DNA of 64,000 bases from Anaerolineae bacterium. GTDB taxonomy: Bacteria > Chloroflexota > Anaerolineae > DUEN01. The stretch lies in assembly GCA_025060615.1 (NCBI GenBank), contig JANXBS010000013.1:1-64000 (forward strand), in the 5' to 3' direction. Below are positions 47,201 to 55,416 of the stretch, piece after piece. The position numbers were made by a program, and so were the translations under genes. Below the pieces are notes generated by a model. The model saw nothing but the letters and a program-made list of their open reading frames with translations, searched no databases and had not been told where the DNA came from. Numbering within the stretch: the first letter of the stretch is position 1; each line of letters starts with the position of its first letter.

Positions 47201-47341
47201 GTAACTGTTCAGCCTCTCCCGCTCTATACCGCCCATGGACCGATGTCATTGCGAGGGCCAAAGGCCCGAAGCAATCTCCGGGTTGTGGCTTGAGGATTGC
47301 TTCGTAGCTACGCTCCTCGTAATGACCGGCTGAATAGTTAC
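47201..47341. repeat. MITE-like nested inverted repeat
   Basis: The outer arms GTAACTGTTCAGCC (47201-47214) and GGCTGAATAGTTAC (47328-47341) match at 13 of 14 positions. Inside, GTCATTGCGAG (47245) pairs with CTCGTAATGAC (to 47326), and CGAAGCAATC with GATTGCTTCG. The inner GTCATTGCGAGG...GAAGCAATC words are a widespread bacterial palindromic repeat. No transposase is inside and no clear target duplication is seen. The rest of the 47158-47592 spacer holds nothing else recognised. Confidence 0.7.
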
Positions 47342-47592
47342 CTGCAAAAGAGTAGCCGTATGGGTTGTAGGAAGTTACACCGCGCCATCAGGCAAGCCTG
47401 TTCGGGATTCTGGACGCGAAGAAAGCCTCTTGTGTGGCACATCGCCCGGGGCCTGGACACTCCCTTGCACCATGCTCGCGGGTTGTTTTTCTCGCCTGTA
47501 CGATGTATTATTGAGCTGGTGAACTAGCGTGACGATTCAGCGTACCAGGCTTGGAGGTGCTACGATTAGGTAAGCGGGCGCAGAGGCGCGGT

Positions 47593-47958
47593 GTGGACGA
47601 GGAAATCCTTAAAGGGATCATTCGGCGCATTGTGGAGGTGGCGCAGCCGGAGAAGATCATCCTGTTTGGCTCCGCAGCGAGGGGGGGACTAGGGCCGAAC
47701 AGCGATGTAGACCTGCTGGTAGTCAAAGGGGGCGACTTCAACTACTACACCCTTCTTGGCGACATCTACCTGAGCTTTCACGGGCTAGGCCATGCCGCGG
47801 ATGTCGTTCTGGTAACTCCAGCCCAGGTGGAGCAGTACCGCGATACGCACTGCCTGGTCATTGCACCTGCTCTAGGTGAAGGGAAGGAGGTCTATCGTGC
47901 CCCAACGCCGTTCAGTGGTGAGCCGTTATCCCGGGTTGGCTCCGCTTGTCCGACGTGA
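47593..47958 (+). CDS. MNT-type nucleotidyltransferase (HEPN/MNT module)
   Basis: This minimal nucleotidyltransferase has the motif GSAARGGLGPNSDVDLLV (GS plus DxD) after PEKIILF. In HEPN/MNT toxin-antitoxin pairs such proteins AMPylate and silence the HEPN RNase. The start is set at GTG 47593 (VDEEILKGIIRRIVEVA), the usual beginning; other starts upstream are possible. The last about 20 codons run into the displaced HEPN frame, so the C-terminus (PTPFSGEPLSRVGSACPT) looks non-native. This fits a deletion between the two genes. Confidence 0.75.
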   Translation: MDEEILKGIIRRIVEVAQPEKIILFGSAARGGLGPNSDVDLLVVKGGDFNYYTLLGDIYLSFHGLGHAADVVLVTPAQVEQYRDTHCLVIAPALGEGKEVYRAPTPFSGEPLSRVGSACPT

Positions 47959-48049
47959 GGAATATCAGCAGGCCGTAGCGCTGGCAGAAGCGGTGGTGCA
48001 TTGGGTGGAGGGTCTGTTGGCAGGAGAGGGGTGCCAGAGTGCCAAATGA
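47897..48049 (+). pseudogene. HEPN toxin fragment (C-terminal part only)
   Basis: A 50-codon frame starts at GTG 47897, right behind a strong AGGAGG. It reads VPQRRSVVSRYPGLAPLVRR and EEYQQAVALAEAVVHWVEGL. The RYPG...EA..LAE.V..WVE pattern is the end of HEPN proteins that pair with MNT antitoxins. The first 80 or so residues, including the RNase RxxxxH motif, are missing, so it cannot be a working nuclease. It overlaps the end of the nucleotidyltransferase frame. Confidence 0.6.
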
Positions 48050-48263
48050 CGCGTCCCGCTTGGGGGACGGAGAACTGGCCTGTGTCACATTCCCACAAGA
48101 ATCCTGATCCTTCGCGGGAAAGGCGTGGATCTGGGTGTCACCTTCTTGCTAGTGGTCCTCTATATATTAGGTCTCTGCGTCGAGCTTGACCTAGCGCACG
48201 GGCCGAGCACGCGGGAAACGGCCTTCGGTTTCGGCCTTTCACCCAGGCCAGAGGAGGACACTG

Positions 48264-48932
48264 ATGGACAGGCGCAAACCTCCCCCATAAGTTCAGCAGA
48301 TCTTGGAAAAGCCTGGACGGGACCGGACACCTGAGGAACGCTCTTGCGTCTATGCATGGCTAAATGAACCTCCCCAGCTTCAGTAATTTTTGCTTGTGGC
48401 GCTGCGAAAACTGGGCGATGAGGCCACGTCTCAGGACGCAGAGGATGTCTGGGAGGATTTCTGCCTGGGTCAATTCTAGAAGGACCGAAGCGGGGTCATC
48501 CCGAACTATGACCCTGCTAAGGGAAACTTCTGGAACTACTGGTTGCGTTCATTTGCACGTTATTGCCAGGGTAAAAGGGAGCAGCTCAGGGAGGAACGGT
48601 CGCGGGTGATCTCTCTAGACGAGCCCAGGGAGGGAGAGTAGAGGGAACTCCCCCAACTCGAGCTGGTGGATTCCAGGCCAGACTCCCTGGAGGAGATAAT
48701 CAAGAACAAGAAGGGGTTTTGGGAAGACCTGAATGCATGCTTGCAGGCACTGAAGAACCCCCGGCACCGGGAGGTGTTCATCCTGCGGGACGTTGAGAAG
48801 CTCTCGGAGAAGGATACTGGGGCGGCCCTGGGCGTCCCCGAGGGCTCGGTCAAAGGCTGGCTGCGTCGCGCCCGGTTGGAATTGCGCGATTGCCTGCGAG
48901 CGAAAGGATGGGGAAGCCATGAAAGTGCGTAA
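48264..48932 (+). pseudogene. ECF sigma factor with four in-frame stops
   Basis: One continuous frame of 223 codons starts at ATG 48264 behind GAGGAGG. It contains sigma region 2-like text (SQDAEDVWEDF, YDPAKGNFWNYWLRSFARYC) and a good region 4 (RHREVFILRDVEKLSEKDTG, then VPEGSVKGWLRRARLELRDC). Stops TAA (48288), TAA (48384), TAG (48477) and TAG (48639) interrupt it. Each is one C-to-T change from CAA or CAG, and no frameshift is needed. The 3' end overlaps the anti-sigma start by 14 bases. From GTG 48666 an 88-residue piece with region 4 alone could still be made. Confidence 0.8.
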
Positions 48933-49581
48933 GATCCCAGTGACACCGGAGAAAGTGGATGAGCTGATGGCCCTCTTCCGCGGCCTGCCAGCTCAGCCCG
49001 TGGGCGAGCACCTGACCGACGGCGAGTTCATCGCCTACGTCATGGGCACCCTGTCCGCCGACGAGGTCGCCCGGCTGGACATCCACCTCGACTCCTGCCT
49101 CGCGTGCGCGGCTGAGGTGGAGCGGCTGCAGGAGGTCGCAGCCTTCTGAGAGAGCCCAGAGGGCCAGCAGCGCCTGAGAAACCTTCGAGAGCGTGTACTG
49201 GCGGAGTTGGCCCCGGCTGAGCCGACGCCCTCTCTGTGAGAGCGCCTGTCCGCCGCCCTGCGCAATCTCGTCCTCTTGCCTAACGTCGGCCGAGCTGGCG
49301 CTCCGGCCTGGGCAGCCACCCAAGGCCGGCCGTTGGACGGCCAGACCGAGGATGGGGCTTTGCGCTGGCGCATCGTAGAGGACCAGTAGGGGAACCTGGT
49401 CATTCGTTTCGGCTCCCACTACCTGGAGCTGGAGGGCGCGCGCCTGCAATTGCAGGCTGGCGAATGGACCGCCGAGGCTGTCCTGGCCCGGGTGGTGCCG
49501 GACCAGGTGGGCGCGGGAGGAGCGGGAGCAGTGGCTAGCCGGGACAGAGCTGCGGATAGTACAGATTCGGGGGAGGGGTAA
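48919..49581 (+). pseudogene. Zinc-finger anti-sigma factor with three in-frame stops
   Basis: The intact first part (76 residues, 48919-49149) has the anti-sigma zinc motif HLDSCLAC (HxxxCxxC) after GEFIAYVMGTLSADEVARLD. The same frame goes on past TGA (49147), TGA (49237) and TAG (49387) to TAA (49579). It reads plausible protein such as ERLSAALRNLVLLPN and GNLVIRFGSHYLELEGARL. TGA/TAG fit single C-to-T changes of CGA or CAG. The full form would be about 220 residues. The first segment might still fold as a zinc anti-sigma domain. It partners the broken sigma gene. Confidence 0.75.
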
Positions 49582-49608
49582 TGGAGCGTTGCAAGCCATG
49601 GGAGCACT

Positions 49609-50259
49609 ATGAAGCCACAGCGCGTCGCTAGGCAGACCTCTCAACTATCGCGGACACCGGAGGTCCTGCGCACCTTCATCGCCATCGAGCTGGACGAGGC
49701 GGCCCGCGCCGCCCTCGGCATGGTTCAGGACGAGCTGAAGCCCAGGGTGCCCAGGGGAAGCGTGCGCTGGGTGGATCCCGCCGGCATCCACCTGACCCTC
49801 AAGTTCCTAGGGGAGACGCCCGTGACACGGCTTCCTGAGATCGAGGCGGCTCTGCGGATGGCCTGCGCCCCCTTCTCGACCCTGGACCTGATCGTCGAGG
49901 GGCGCGGCTGTTTCCCCAACTTTCGGCGCCCCAACGTGATCTGGGTGGCCGTTCGTGACCGTGGCAACGCCTTGACGAGGTTGCAGCGAGCGATCGAGGA
50001 GCACCTGGCCCCACTGGGCTGGCCCCCGGAAGGCCGCCCCTTCCGTCCACATCTGACGCTAGGCCGCGTGAACCGGGGGCTGCGCCCGGATGAACGGGCG
50101 GCCGTAGGTGCGGCGGTAGAAGCGTTCGAGGTGGAGCAGATCGCCATGATCCATGTGACAGGTGTCAGCCTAATGCGCAGCGATCTGCGTCCGACGGGCG
50201 CGGTGTACACGAGGCTGTTCGAAGTGGCGTTAGAGGGCATCGCGAAATCGGGAGAGTAG
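49609..50259 (+). CDS. thpR: RNA 2',3'-cyclic phosphodiesterase (LigT/2H family)
   Basis: This 216-residue 2H phosphoesterase has the two catalytic HxTx motifs, HLTLKFLGE and HLTLGRVN, about 125 residues apart. It starts with LRTFIAIELDEAARAALG after a short tail. It hydrolyses 2',3'-cyclic phosphates in RNA and can join tRNA halves in vitro. It stands alone just downstream of the decayed anti-sigma gene and convergent with amt. Confidence 0.92.
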   Translation: MKPQRVARQTSQLSRTPEVLRTFIAIELDEAARAALGMVQDELKPRVPRGSVRWVDPAGIHLTLKFLGETPVTRLPEIEAALRMACAPFSTLDLIVEGRGCFPNFRRPNVIWVAVRDRGNALTRLQRAIEEHLAPLGWPPEGRPFRPHLTLGRVNRGLRPDERAAVGAAVEAFEVEQIAMIHVTGVSLMRSDLRPTGAVYTRLFEVALEGIAKSGE

Positions 50260-50302
50260 GGGCACGGCCCTGCGGTGTCCCCATGGATCTCTCGTCTGCT
50301 GC

Positions 50303-51823
50303 CTATCGTCCTTGGTCCGTCGCCTCCACGGCCGTCTCTTCCCAGCCATCAGAGAACGGATCGCCGGCAGGCGCTATCTGTGATGCCGGCTCCATTACTG
50401 AGGGATACGGGGCATGCCAGGCCTGGATCAGCGTGGCGACCGCGCCCAGGGACAGGCTCGCCGCCAGGAAGGGGATGAACACGACAGCCATTAAGCCGAT
50501 GAACTGAGCCTGTATCTGGCCAGGCCAGTCCGGCCGCATCTGGGCTGCGGCGAACAGCCCGGTCACCCCCTGGCCGGCCACCCCCAGGTATTGATCGGCG
50601 CCGATGCCGTTCCAGCCGCGCCCGGCCAGCCCATCGGCGAAGAGGGCGACGGCCAATAGGCCCCAGATGGCGCCCAGGCCATGCGTGGCGATCACGGCCG
50701 TGGGATCGTCCAGGCGGAGGATGTGGTCCACCGCGTAGGTCGCCAGCGGGATCGCCAGCCCGGCGACCGTACCGATCAGCAGCGCTGCCCAAGGAGGCAC
50801 CAACGGCCCGGCCGCCAGCATGGCGATCGCGCCGGCCGCGACCCCTCGCGCCACCATGAGCGCGTCGTGTCGGCCGGCGACGAACCAGGTATAGGCCAGC
50901 GGGGCCAGCGCGCCACCGGCGGCGGCCAGTAGCGCGTTGATGGCGCCGCGAACCGGGGGCATGACGGCAGGATCGAGCAAGGGGTTGGCATAGCTCCACC
51001 CCAGGCCGCCGACCACGATCAGCGTGGCGCCCAGGGTGCCTAGCAGGGGGAGGTGAACAGGGGGCAGATCCACCGGCGCTTCGTCGGCGCGAGGTGGCCG
51101 ACGCGGGCAGAAGATCAAGATGCCGGCCAGCGCCACGCTAGCCCCCAGGAGGTGAACGCCGGCGGCGCCGCCGAAGTCCACAAGGCCGTGTCCCAGGCCC
51201 AGGTTGCTGCCCAGGTTGGCCAGCCAGCCGCCGCCGCTGATCCAGTTGCCGACCAGCGGGTAGAGCAGGGCGCTGACCAAAAGCCCGGTCACGGCGGCGA
51301 CCAGCGTTGGCGCGCGCCCGCGCAGGCTGAGCAGCGGGATCAACGTGGCAGTAGTCACCCATGGGAGTTGGGCGAAGAAGAGCAGATACGCCGCGGGGGT
51401 GGCAGCCTCATGGAGGAGCCCCCAGCCGCGCAGGCCCACCATGCCCCAGCCGGGCCCCCACTCGGGGCCCAGCGCCGACCATTCCCAGACCAGCCCCTCC
51501 AGCCCGGGGCGGTCGCTGATCAGGCCGATGCCGCCGAAGTGGATCCCGAAGCCGACGGCCCAATATCCCAGAGCTGAAAGGCCCATAGCGGCCAGGCCGG
51601 TAAGGGCGGCCTGGCGGGCCAGTGGCGTCTCCAGGCCGGCAGCCGCGATCAGGACGAAGCCAATGGGGACCAGCCAGGCCAGGCTACCAGCAACCAGCGG
51701 CCATAACGCATCTCCGTTGGAGGGCTGAGCTTGGGCCGGCTCGGCGGCCCACGCAGGGCTCGCGGCCGCCAGGTTGAACGCGGCCAGGGCAGCGAGGATC
51801 CACAGCGCTCGACGCCCGATCAT
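50303..51823 (-). CDS. Ammonium transporter family protein
   Basis: This 506-residue protein has a cleavable signal peptide (AAASPAWA-AEP) and about 11 membrane helices of the Amt family. The pore histidines fit VDFGGAAGVHLLG and ATHGLGAIWGLL. The periplasmic Trp/Phe region (YWAVGFGIHFGG) is present. The sequence is divergent from typical AmtB, and no glnK lies nearby, so it may be a sensor-like or low-flux paralogue. The 3' end contains a GTC-rich repeat-like stretch (50288-50335) that may have replaced the native C-terminus. Confidence 0.85.
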   Translation of the reverse strand: MIGRRALWILAALAAFNLAAASPAWAAEPAQAQPSNGDALWPLVAGSLAWLVPIGFVLIAAAGLETPLARQAALTGLAAMGLSALGYWAVGFGIHFGGIGLISDRPGLEGLVWEWSALGPEWGPGWGMVGLRGWGLLHEAATPAAYLLFFAQLPWVTTATLIPLLSLRGRAPTLVAAVTGLLVSALLYPLVGNWISGGGWLANLGSNLGLGHGLVDFGGAAGVHLLGASVALAGILIFCPRRPPRADEAPVDLPPVHLPLLGTLGATLIVVGGLGWSYANPLLDPAVMPPVRGAINALLAAAGGALAPLAYTWFVAGRHDALMVARGVAAGAIAMLAAGPLVPPWAALLIGTVAGLAIPLATYAVDHILRLDDPTAVIATHGLGAIWGLLAVALFADGLAGRGWNGIGADQYLGVAGQGVTGLFAAAQMRPDWPGQIQAQFIGLMAVVFIPFLAASLSLGAVATLIQAWHAPYPSVMEPASQIAPAGDPFSDGWEETAVEATDQGR

Positions 51824-51850
51824 GGTGCGGCTTACCTGCTCCTGTGTAAG

Positions 51851-52354
51851 ATGGACGAATTGTACCAGAACCCGCCTGAAGAGACAAGGGAACCTGAGCC
51901 GCGGCTCCTGCTGGATGCGATGTTGGGGAGCCTGGCGCGCTGGCTGCGCCTGCTGGGCTGCGATGTCGCGCTCGCATCCGATGATGAAAGCGATGCCGCG
52001 CTGATCCGCCGGGCGCGGGCGGAAGGACGCGTGATCGTAACGAGGGACACCGGCTTAATCCGACGGCGTGGGGTACAGGTCTTCCTCATCACCAGCACCG
52101 ATCTGGCCGAACAGATCCAACAGGTGGTCTCCTACTGGAAGATCGGCACCGAGCGCATCGGCACGCGCTGCCTGGTGTGCAATCACGAGCTGGAGCCGCT
52201 GTCCCGCGAGGAGGCCTTCGGCCAGGTGCCGCCATATGTGTGGGTCACGCAAACGCGGTTTTCGTACTGCCCGGGATGCGAGCGCATCTACTGGCCAGGG
52301 ACTCATTGGGAAAAGATGAGCATCCGCTTGGCGAACCTTCTGAGAACCCACTGA
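51851..52354 (+). CDS. Mut7-C RNase-domain protein (PIN-like with zinc ribbon)
   Basis: This 167-residue Mut7-C family protein has RLLLDAMLGSLARWLRLLGCDV at the start, then GRVIVTRDTGLIRR. The C-terminal zinc ribbon uses CLVC and CPGC (RFSYCPGCERIYWPGTHWEKM). The family is a predicted PIN-like RNase of unknown cellular target. The start at ATG 51851 gives the normal N-terminus; the ribosome site is weak. It is divergent from the ammonium transporter. Confidence 0.88.
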   Translation: MDELYQNPPEETREPEPRLLLDAMLGSLARWLRLLGCDVALASDDESDAALIRRARAEGRVIVTRDTGLIRRRGVQVFLITSTDLAEQIQQVVSYWKIGTERIGTRCLVCNHELEPLSREEAFGQVPPYVWVTQTRFSYCPGCERIYWPGTHWEKMSIRLANLLRTH

Positions 52355-52371
52355 CCAATGGTACGGGCGTC

Positions 52372-54024
52372 TCACACAGGCCTTTTCTTGCTGGGATCAG
52401 CCGGCCGGCTCGGCGCCGCCCGGCCTCGCAGCGAGGCCTTGATCCGCTTCCAGACCTGCTGCGCGTGCCTCGCGTCTTCCACGCCGAGCTCGCGTCGGCT
52501 ATAGCGGGCGTAGATAAAGGAATCGGTCAGCGAGACCAACTCCTGCTCTAGTTCCGGCCAGTTCGCCTCCAGGTCCCCTTCGTACTCACGAGGGGTCTCC
52601 GAGGGCCGCCGTGGCACGCCGCGAGCCGTCGCGCGTCGCACTGTGGACAGATAGAAATACTGGATCTGCTCGCGTGGGCTGAGCCGCTTGAGGCTGAAGA
52701 AGTGCCAGGGGGAAGCCTCCTGGCCGGACTCCGCCGCGTGACGGGACGGGATCAGGGCGCGCATACGCCGCGTGGCCGTTGTCAGCCTGCCTCGCCAGAG
52801 GCCCAGCCATGAAAGCAGCCACGCCCACAGCCGGCGCAGCCGGCCGCGGTCCAGGCGCAGGCCGCGCCCGCTTAGATAAGCCGTGAGCGAGTAGGCGATG
52901 ATGGCCGCCATGATCAGCCAGACCAGCAACCCGCCGAGCCACTCAGGGAGCTGCACTCCCCCGCGCAGAAGCTCCGGCGTCGGAGGAGGCTCCGGCTTGA
53001 CGGTGCCGACAAGTTCGCCCATGCGCATGCCCAGCAGCCCAAGCAGGCTACTGAACAGGGATAGGAAGAGCAGCATCATCAGGTACGCCAGTTGCATCAG
53101 AAAGGCGATAATGGCCATCAGCACCTGGGCCAGGGCGAATGAGGAGCCGAATGGCAGCATCGCCGCGAGTAGCCCGATCGCTATCAGCATGCCCAGCCCC
53201 AGCCGGCCCCAGCGCCGCACCACAGCCGGCTCAACTGGTGTGCCCTCGTACTGCCAGCGCGCGCGCAGCACGGCCAATCGCCCCTGGCTGACCATCAGCA
53301 GCCCTCCCAGGAAGTAGGCCACCAGGGCAACTTGCAACAGCGGTGACAGGCCCAAGTGGCGGATCCCGATCAACTGGCCGCTGGCCGGCAGCAGCTCCAC
53401 GCGCGAGAGCCCAGCGCAGATCGCCAGGATCAGCCCGCCCCACAGCCAGTGCGCAGTGAACTCCTGCAGCAGGTCTGCGCGGGAGGGGTGGCGGGCGCGT
53501 ACCTCGTTCCAGTCCATCGCGCGAGCAAGCCACGGCTTCGCCACTAGCTCGTCAGGTTTCAGCGACATGCGCTCCAGGATCCCCATCATCAGGGCGCATT
53601 CGCTCCAGCAGACGAGGGTCAGGAAGCTCAAGAAGAGGAAGGTGCCATCCAGGAAGCTCAGCGGATCTTGCAGCCATTGATGGAACAATGAGCCGTCAGG
53701 CCACCGGCCGATGATTCCCAAAGCAGCGATCCGGGCTAGGAGGAGCAGGGTTAAGGCCTCCCCCAGGCGGAAGCGAGCCGTGCGATATCCACGCCGTTCG
53801 GGCGACGCCAGCCACAACGTTGTGTACACGGATTCCACCGAGACGAGCAAGAGGAACGGCAGCGCGAGCCCTCGTCCCCATCCCGGCGTGATCACCTGCG
53901 CCACAGCTACGAAGCCGATGGCTAGGCACATCACTAGTACAACCACCAGCAGCGGGCGGAACACGCTCCTCAGCCACACGCTGTCCTGCAAGACAGCTCC
54001 TTGTCTAACTTCCATCTCGGCCAT
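52372..54024 (-). CDS. DUF4129 membrane protein
   Basis: This 550-residue protein has about nine membrane helices (residues 15-430). The cytoplasmic C-terminal DUF4129 domain (about 470-550) carries IQYFYLSTVRRATARGVPRRPSETPREYE and SFIYARYSRRELGVEDA. The family usually accompanies DUF58 proteins, MoxR ATPases and transglutaminases. Two ATGs at 54024 and 54015 are possible; the GAGGAG site is close to the first and 11 nt from the second. It follows the DUF58 gene by about 90 nt. Confidence 0.85.
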   Translation of the reverse strand: MAEMEVRQGAVLQDSVWLRSVFRPLLVVVLVMCLAIGFVAVAQVITPGWGRGLALPFLLLVSVESVYTTLWLASPERRGYRTARFRLGEALTLLLLARIAALGIIGRWPDGSLFHQWLQDPLSFLDGTFLFLSFLTLVCWSECALMMGILERMSLKPDELVAKPWLARAMDWNEVRARHPSRADLLQEFTAHWLWGGLILAICAGLSRVELLPASGQLIGIRHLGLSPLLQVALVAYFLGGLLMVSQGRLAVLRARWQYEGTPVEPAVVRRWGRLGLGMLIAIGLLAAMLPFGSSFALAQVLMAIIAFLMQLAYLMMLLFLSLFSSLLGLLGMRMGELVGTVKPEPPPTPELLRGGVQLPEWLGGLLVWLIMAAIIAYSLTAYLSGRGLRLDRGRLRRLWAWLLSWLGLWRGRLTTATRRMRALIPSRHAAESGQEASPWHFFSLKRLSPREQIQYFYLSTVRRATARGVPRRPSETPREYEGDLEANWPELEQELVSLTDSFIYARYSRRELGVEDARHAQQVWKRIKASLRGRAAPSRPADPSKKRPV

Positions 54025-54112
54025 CTCTCCTCGCCCCCGCCAAAAGCCTCTCCGAAAACTCGCAGACGAGGGAGTCATGGGAGCAAGCCCGCAACGAGAA
54101 GGCTGGTACGCC

Positions 54113-55318
54113 TTAAACGACGAGCTCTCGTGTAGGTGCGCGCCAGAGCTCCAGGTCCTCCTCCCGCGCAACATGATAGGCAGGAAAGCCAAAATATCGG
54201 GCTCGCTGACGGACCCGGCTGAACTGCAGGCTTGGCTCCGTCACGATCAACACGGCATTCAGCCCTGCGCGCTGAAGCTGGTGCAGGGCCTGACAGGTCG
54301 CCTCATCCCCCTTAGGCGTGATCGCGATCGCCGTTGTCCCCCATCCCAGATGCAGGGCCGCTTCTCGGCTCCACACGGGGAACGGCTCTCCTCCGTCAGA
54401 GGCCAGCTCGACGCGCGCCAGCACTTCCAGGATCTTGATCAGATGGCCGCGGCCCGAGCGGGGCGGGATCGCGGGGGCTTGCCCTTGGCTGAGGGGATCG
54501 CGCCCGTTGGTGAGCAGCCCCACCGGCTGCCGCTGCTCCGTCAGGTGGTGAGCGATGGAAGCGGCTACGACGATGGCCCACTCGCTGGAGACGACGGCCC
54601 ATTGGGGATCGTAATCGGCCGCGTGCAAGTTCAGCAGGATAGCCGTCTCCAGGGAGATGGCTTTGTCTAGCTTGGTCACCAGGAGATCGCCACTATGGGC
54701 GCTGACCTTCCAATGGATGCGATGCAATGGGTCGCCGGCCTGATACTCGCGCAGGCCGATCAGGCGCGTCGGATCCTCGAACAGCCGTTGGCGGGTGCGC
54801 ACCGTCCCAAACGGCAGGTTGGAGGAGAGGCCGAGCTTGGTCAGGGGGATGATGCGTGGGTAGACGGTGATGGCGTCCACCTTCGCCTCCTGCCCCTGGA
54901 CCTCAGAAAAGCCGAAGAGATCACCTGTGTGGAGGCTGAGCGGCCCTAGGGTGTAGTAGCCGCGCCGTCGGCAATCCAGCGTGTACGTCACGGCAATGCA
55001 TCCCCGGGAGGGTAGAAAGGCCACTCGGCGCACGAAACTGGGTGAGTGCAGAGCGAGCGGCACCGATTCGCTGATACGCAGCCAGGGGATCGGGAGGCGG
55101 CTGCGGTTGGTGAGCCGCAGCTCGACGGGCACCTGTTCGCCCAGGAAGGCGTGGTCGGTGTAGATGCGCTGTGCGTGCAGATGGCTCAGCGCGCGGCCGG
55201 CCCACCATCGGGAGAGCGCCCACGTCCCGAAGAGCACATAGACGATGTAGAAGATGAACTCCACCCTAAGCAGGATGAAGAGCGCAAACAGCAGGATGAT
55301 CAGAAACGAGATATCCAT
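54113..55318 (-). CDS. DUF58 domain protein
   Basis: This 401-residue protein has two N-terminal membrane helices (residues 3-38) and a DUF58/vWA-like domain with the hallmark LREYQAGDPLHRIHWKVSAHSGDLLV. DUF58 proteins act with MoxR AAA ATPases in assembly or stress functions of the cell envelope, with mechanism poorly known. It is the middle gene of the MoxR-DUF58-DUF4129 operon. Confidence 0.9.
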   Translation of the reverse strand: MDISFLIILLFALFILLRVEFIFYIVYVLFGTWALSRWWAGRALSHLHAQRIYTDHAFLGEQVPVELRLTNRSRLPIPWLRISESVPLALHSPSFVRRVAFLPSRGCIAVTYTLDCRRRGYYTLGPLSLHTGDLFGFSEVQGQEAKVDAITVYPRIIPLTKLGLSSNLPFGTVRTRQRLFEDPTRLIGLREYQAGDPLHRIHWKVSAHSGDLLVTKLDKAISLETAILLNLHAADYDPQWAVVSSEWAIVVAASIAHHLTEQRQPVGLLTNGRDPLSQGQAPAIPPRSGRGHLIKILEVLARVELASDGGEPFPVWSREAALHLGWGTTAIAITPKGDEATCQALHQLQRAGLNAVLIVTEPSLQFSRVRQRARYFGFPAYHVAREEDLELWRAPTRELVV

Positions 55319-55416
55319 CTGTTAGGCCCTCAACCATCGAGAGGGGCTACAGGTCTGATCCGCTGTTCACGAGCTTCTATAGACAGGCTAGCAGGCCTAA
55401 GGGCGTCCAGGTGTCC

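Noticed and set aside
48125-48334. Possible 69-residue membrane protein before the sigma gene
   Set aside because: It has one hydrophobic stretch but no ribosome site, and its end overlaps the much more coherent sigma frame.
48264-49581. Genetic code reassignment explaining the in-frame stops
   Set aside because: TGA, TAA and TAG all end normal genes throughout the window, including many ATGA overlaps, so a global recoding does not fit.
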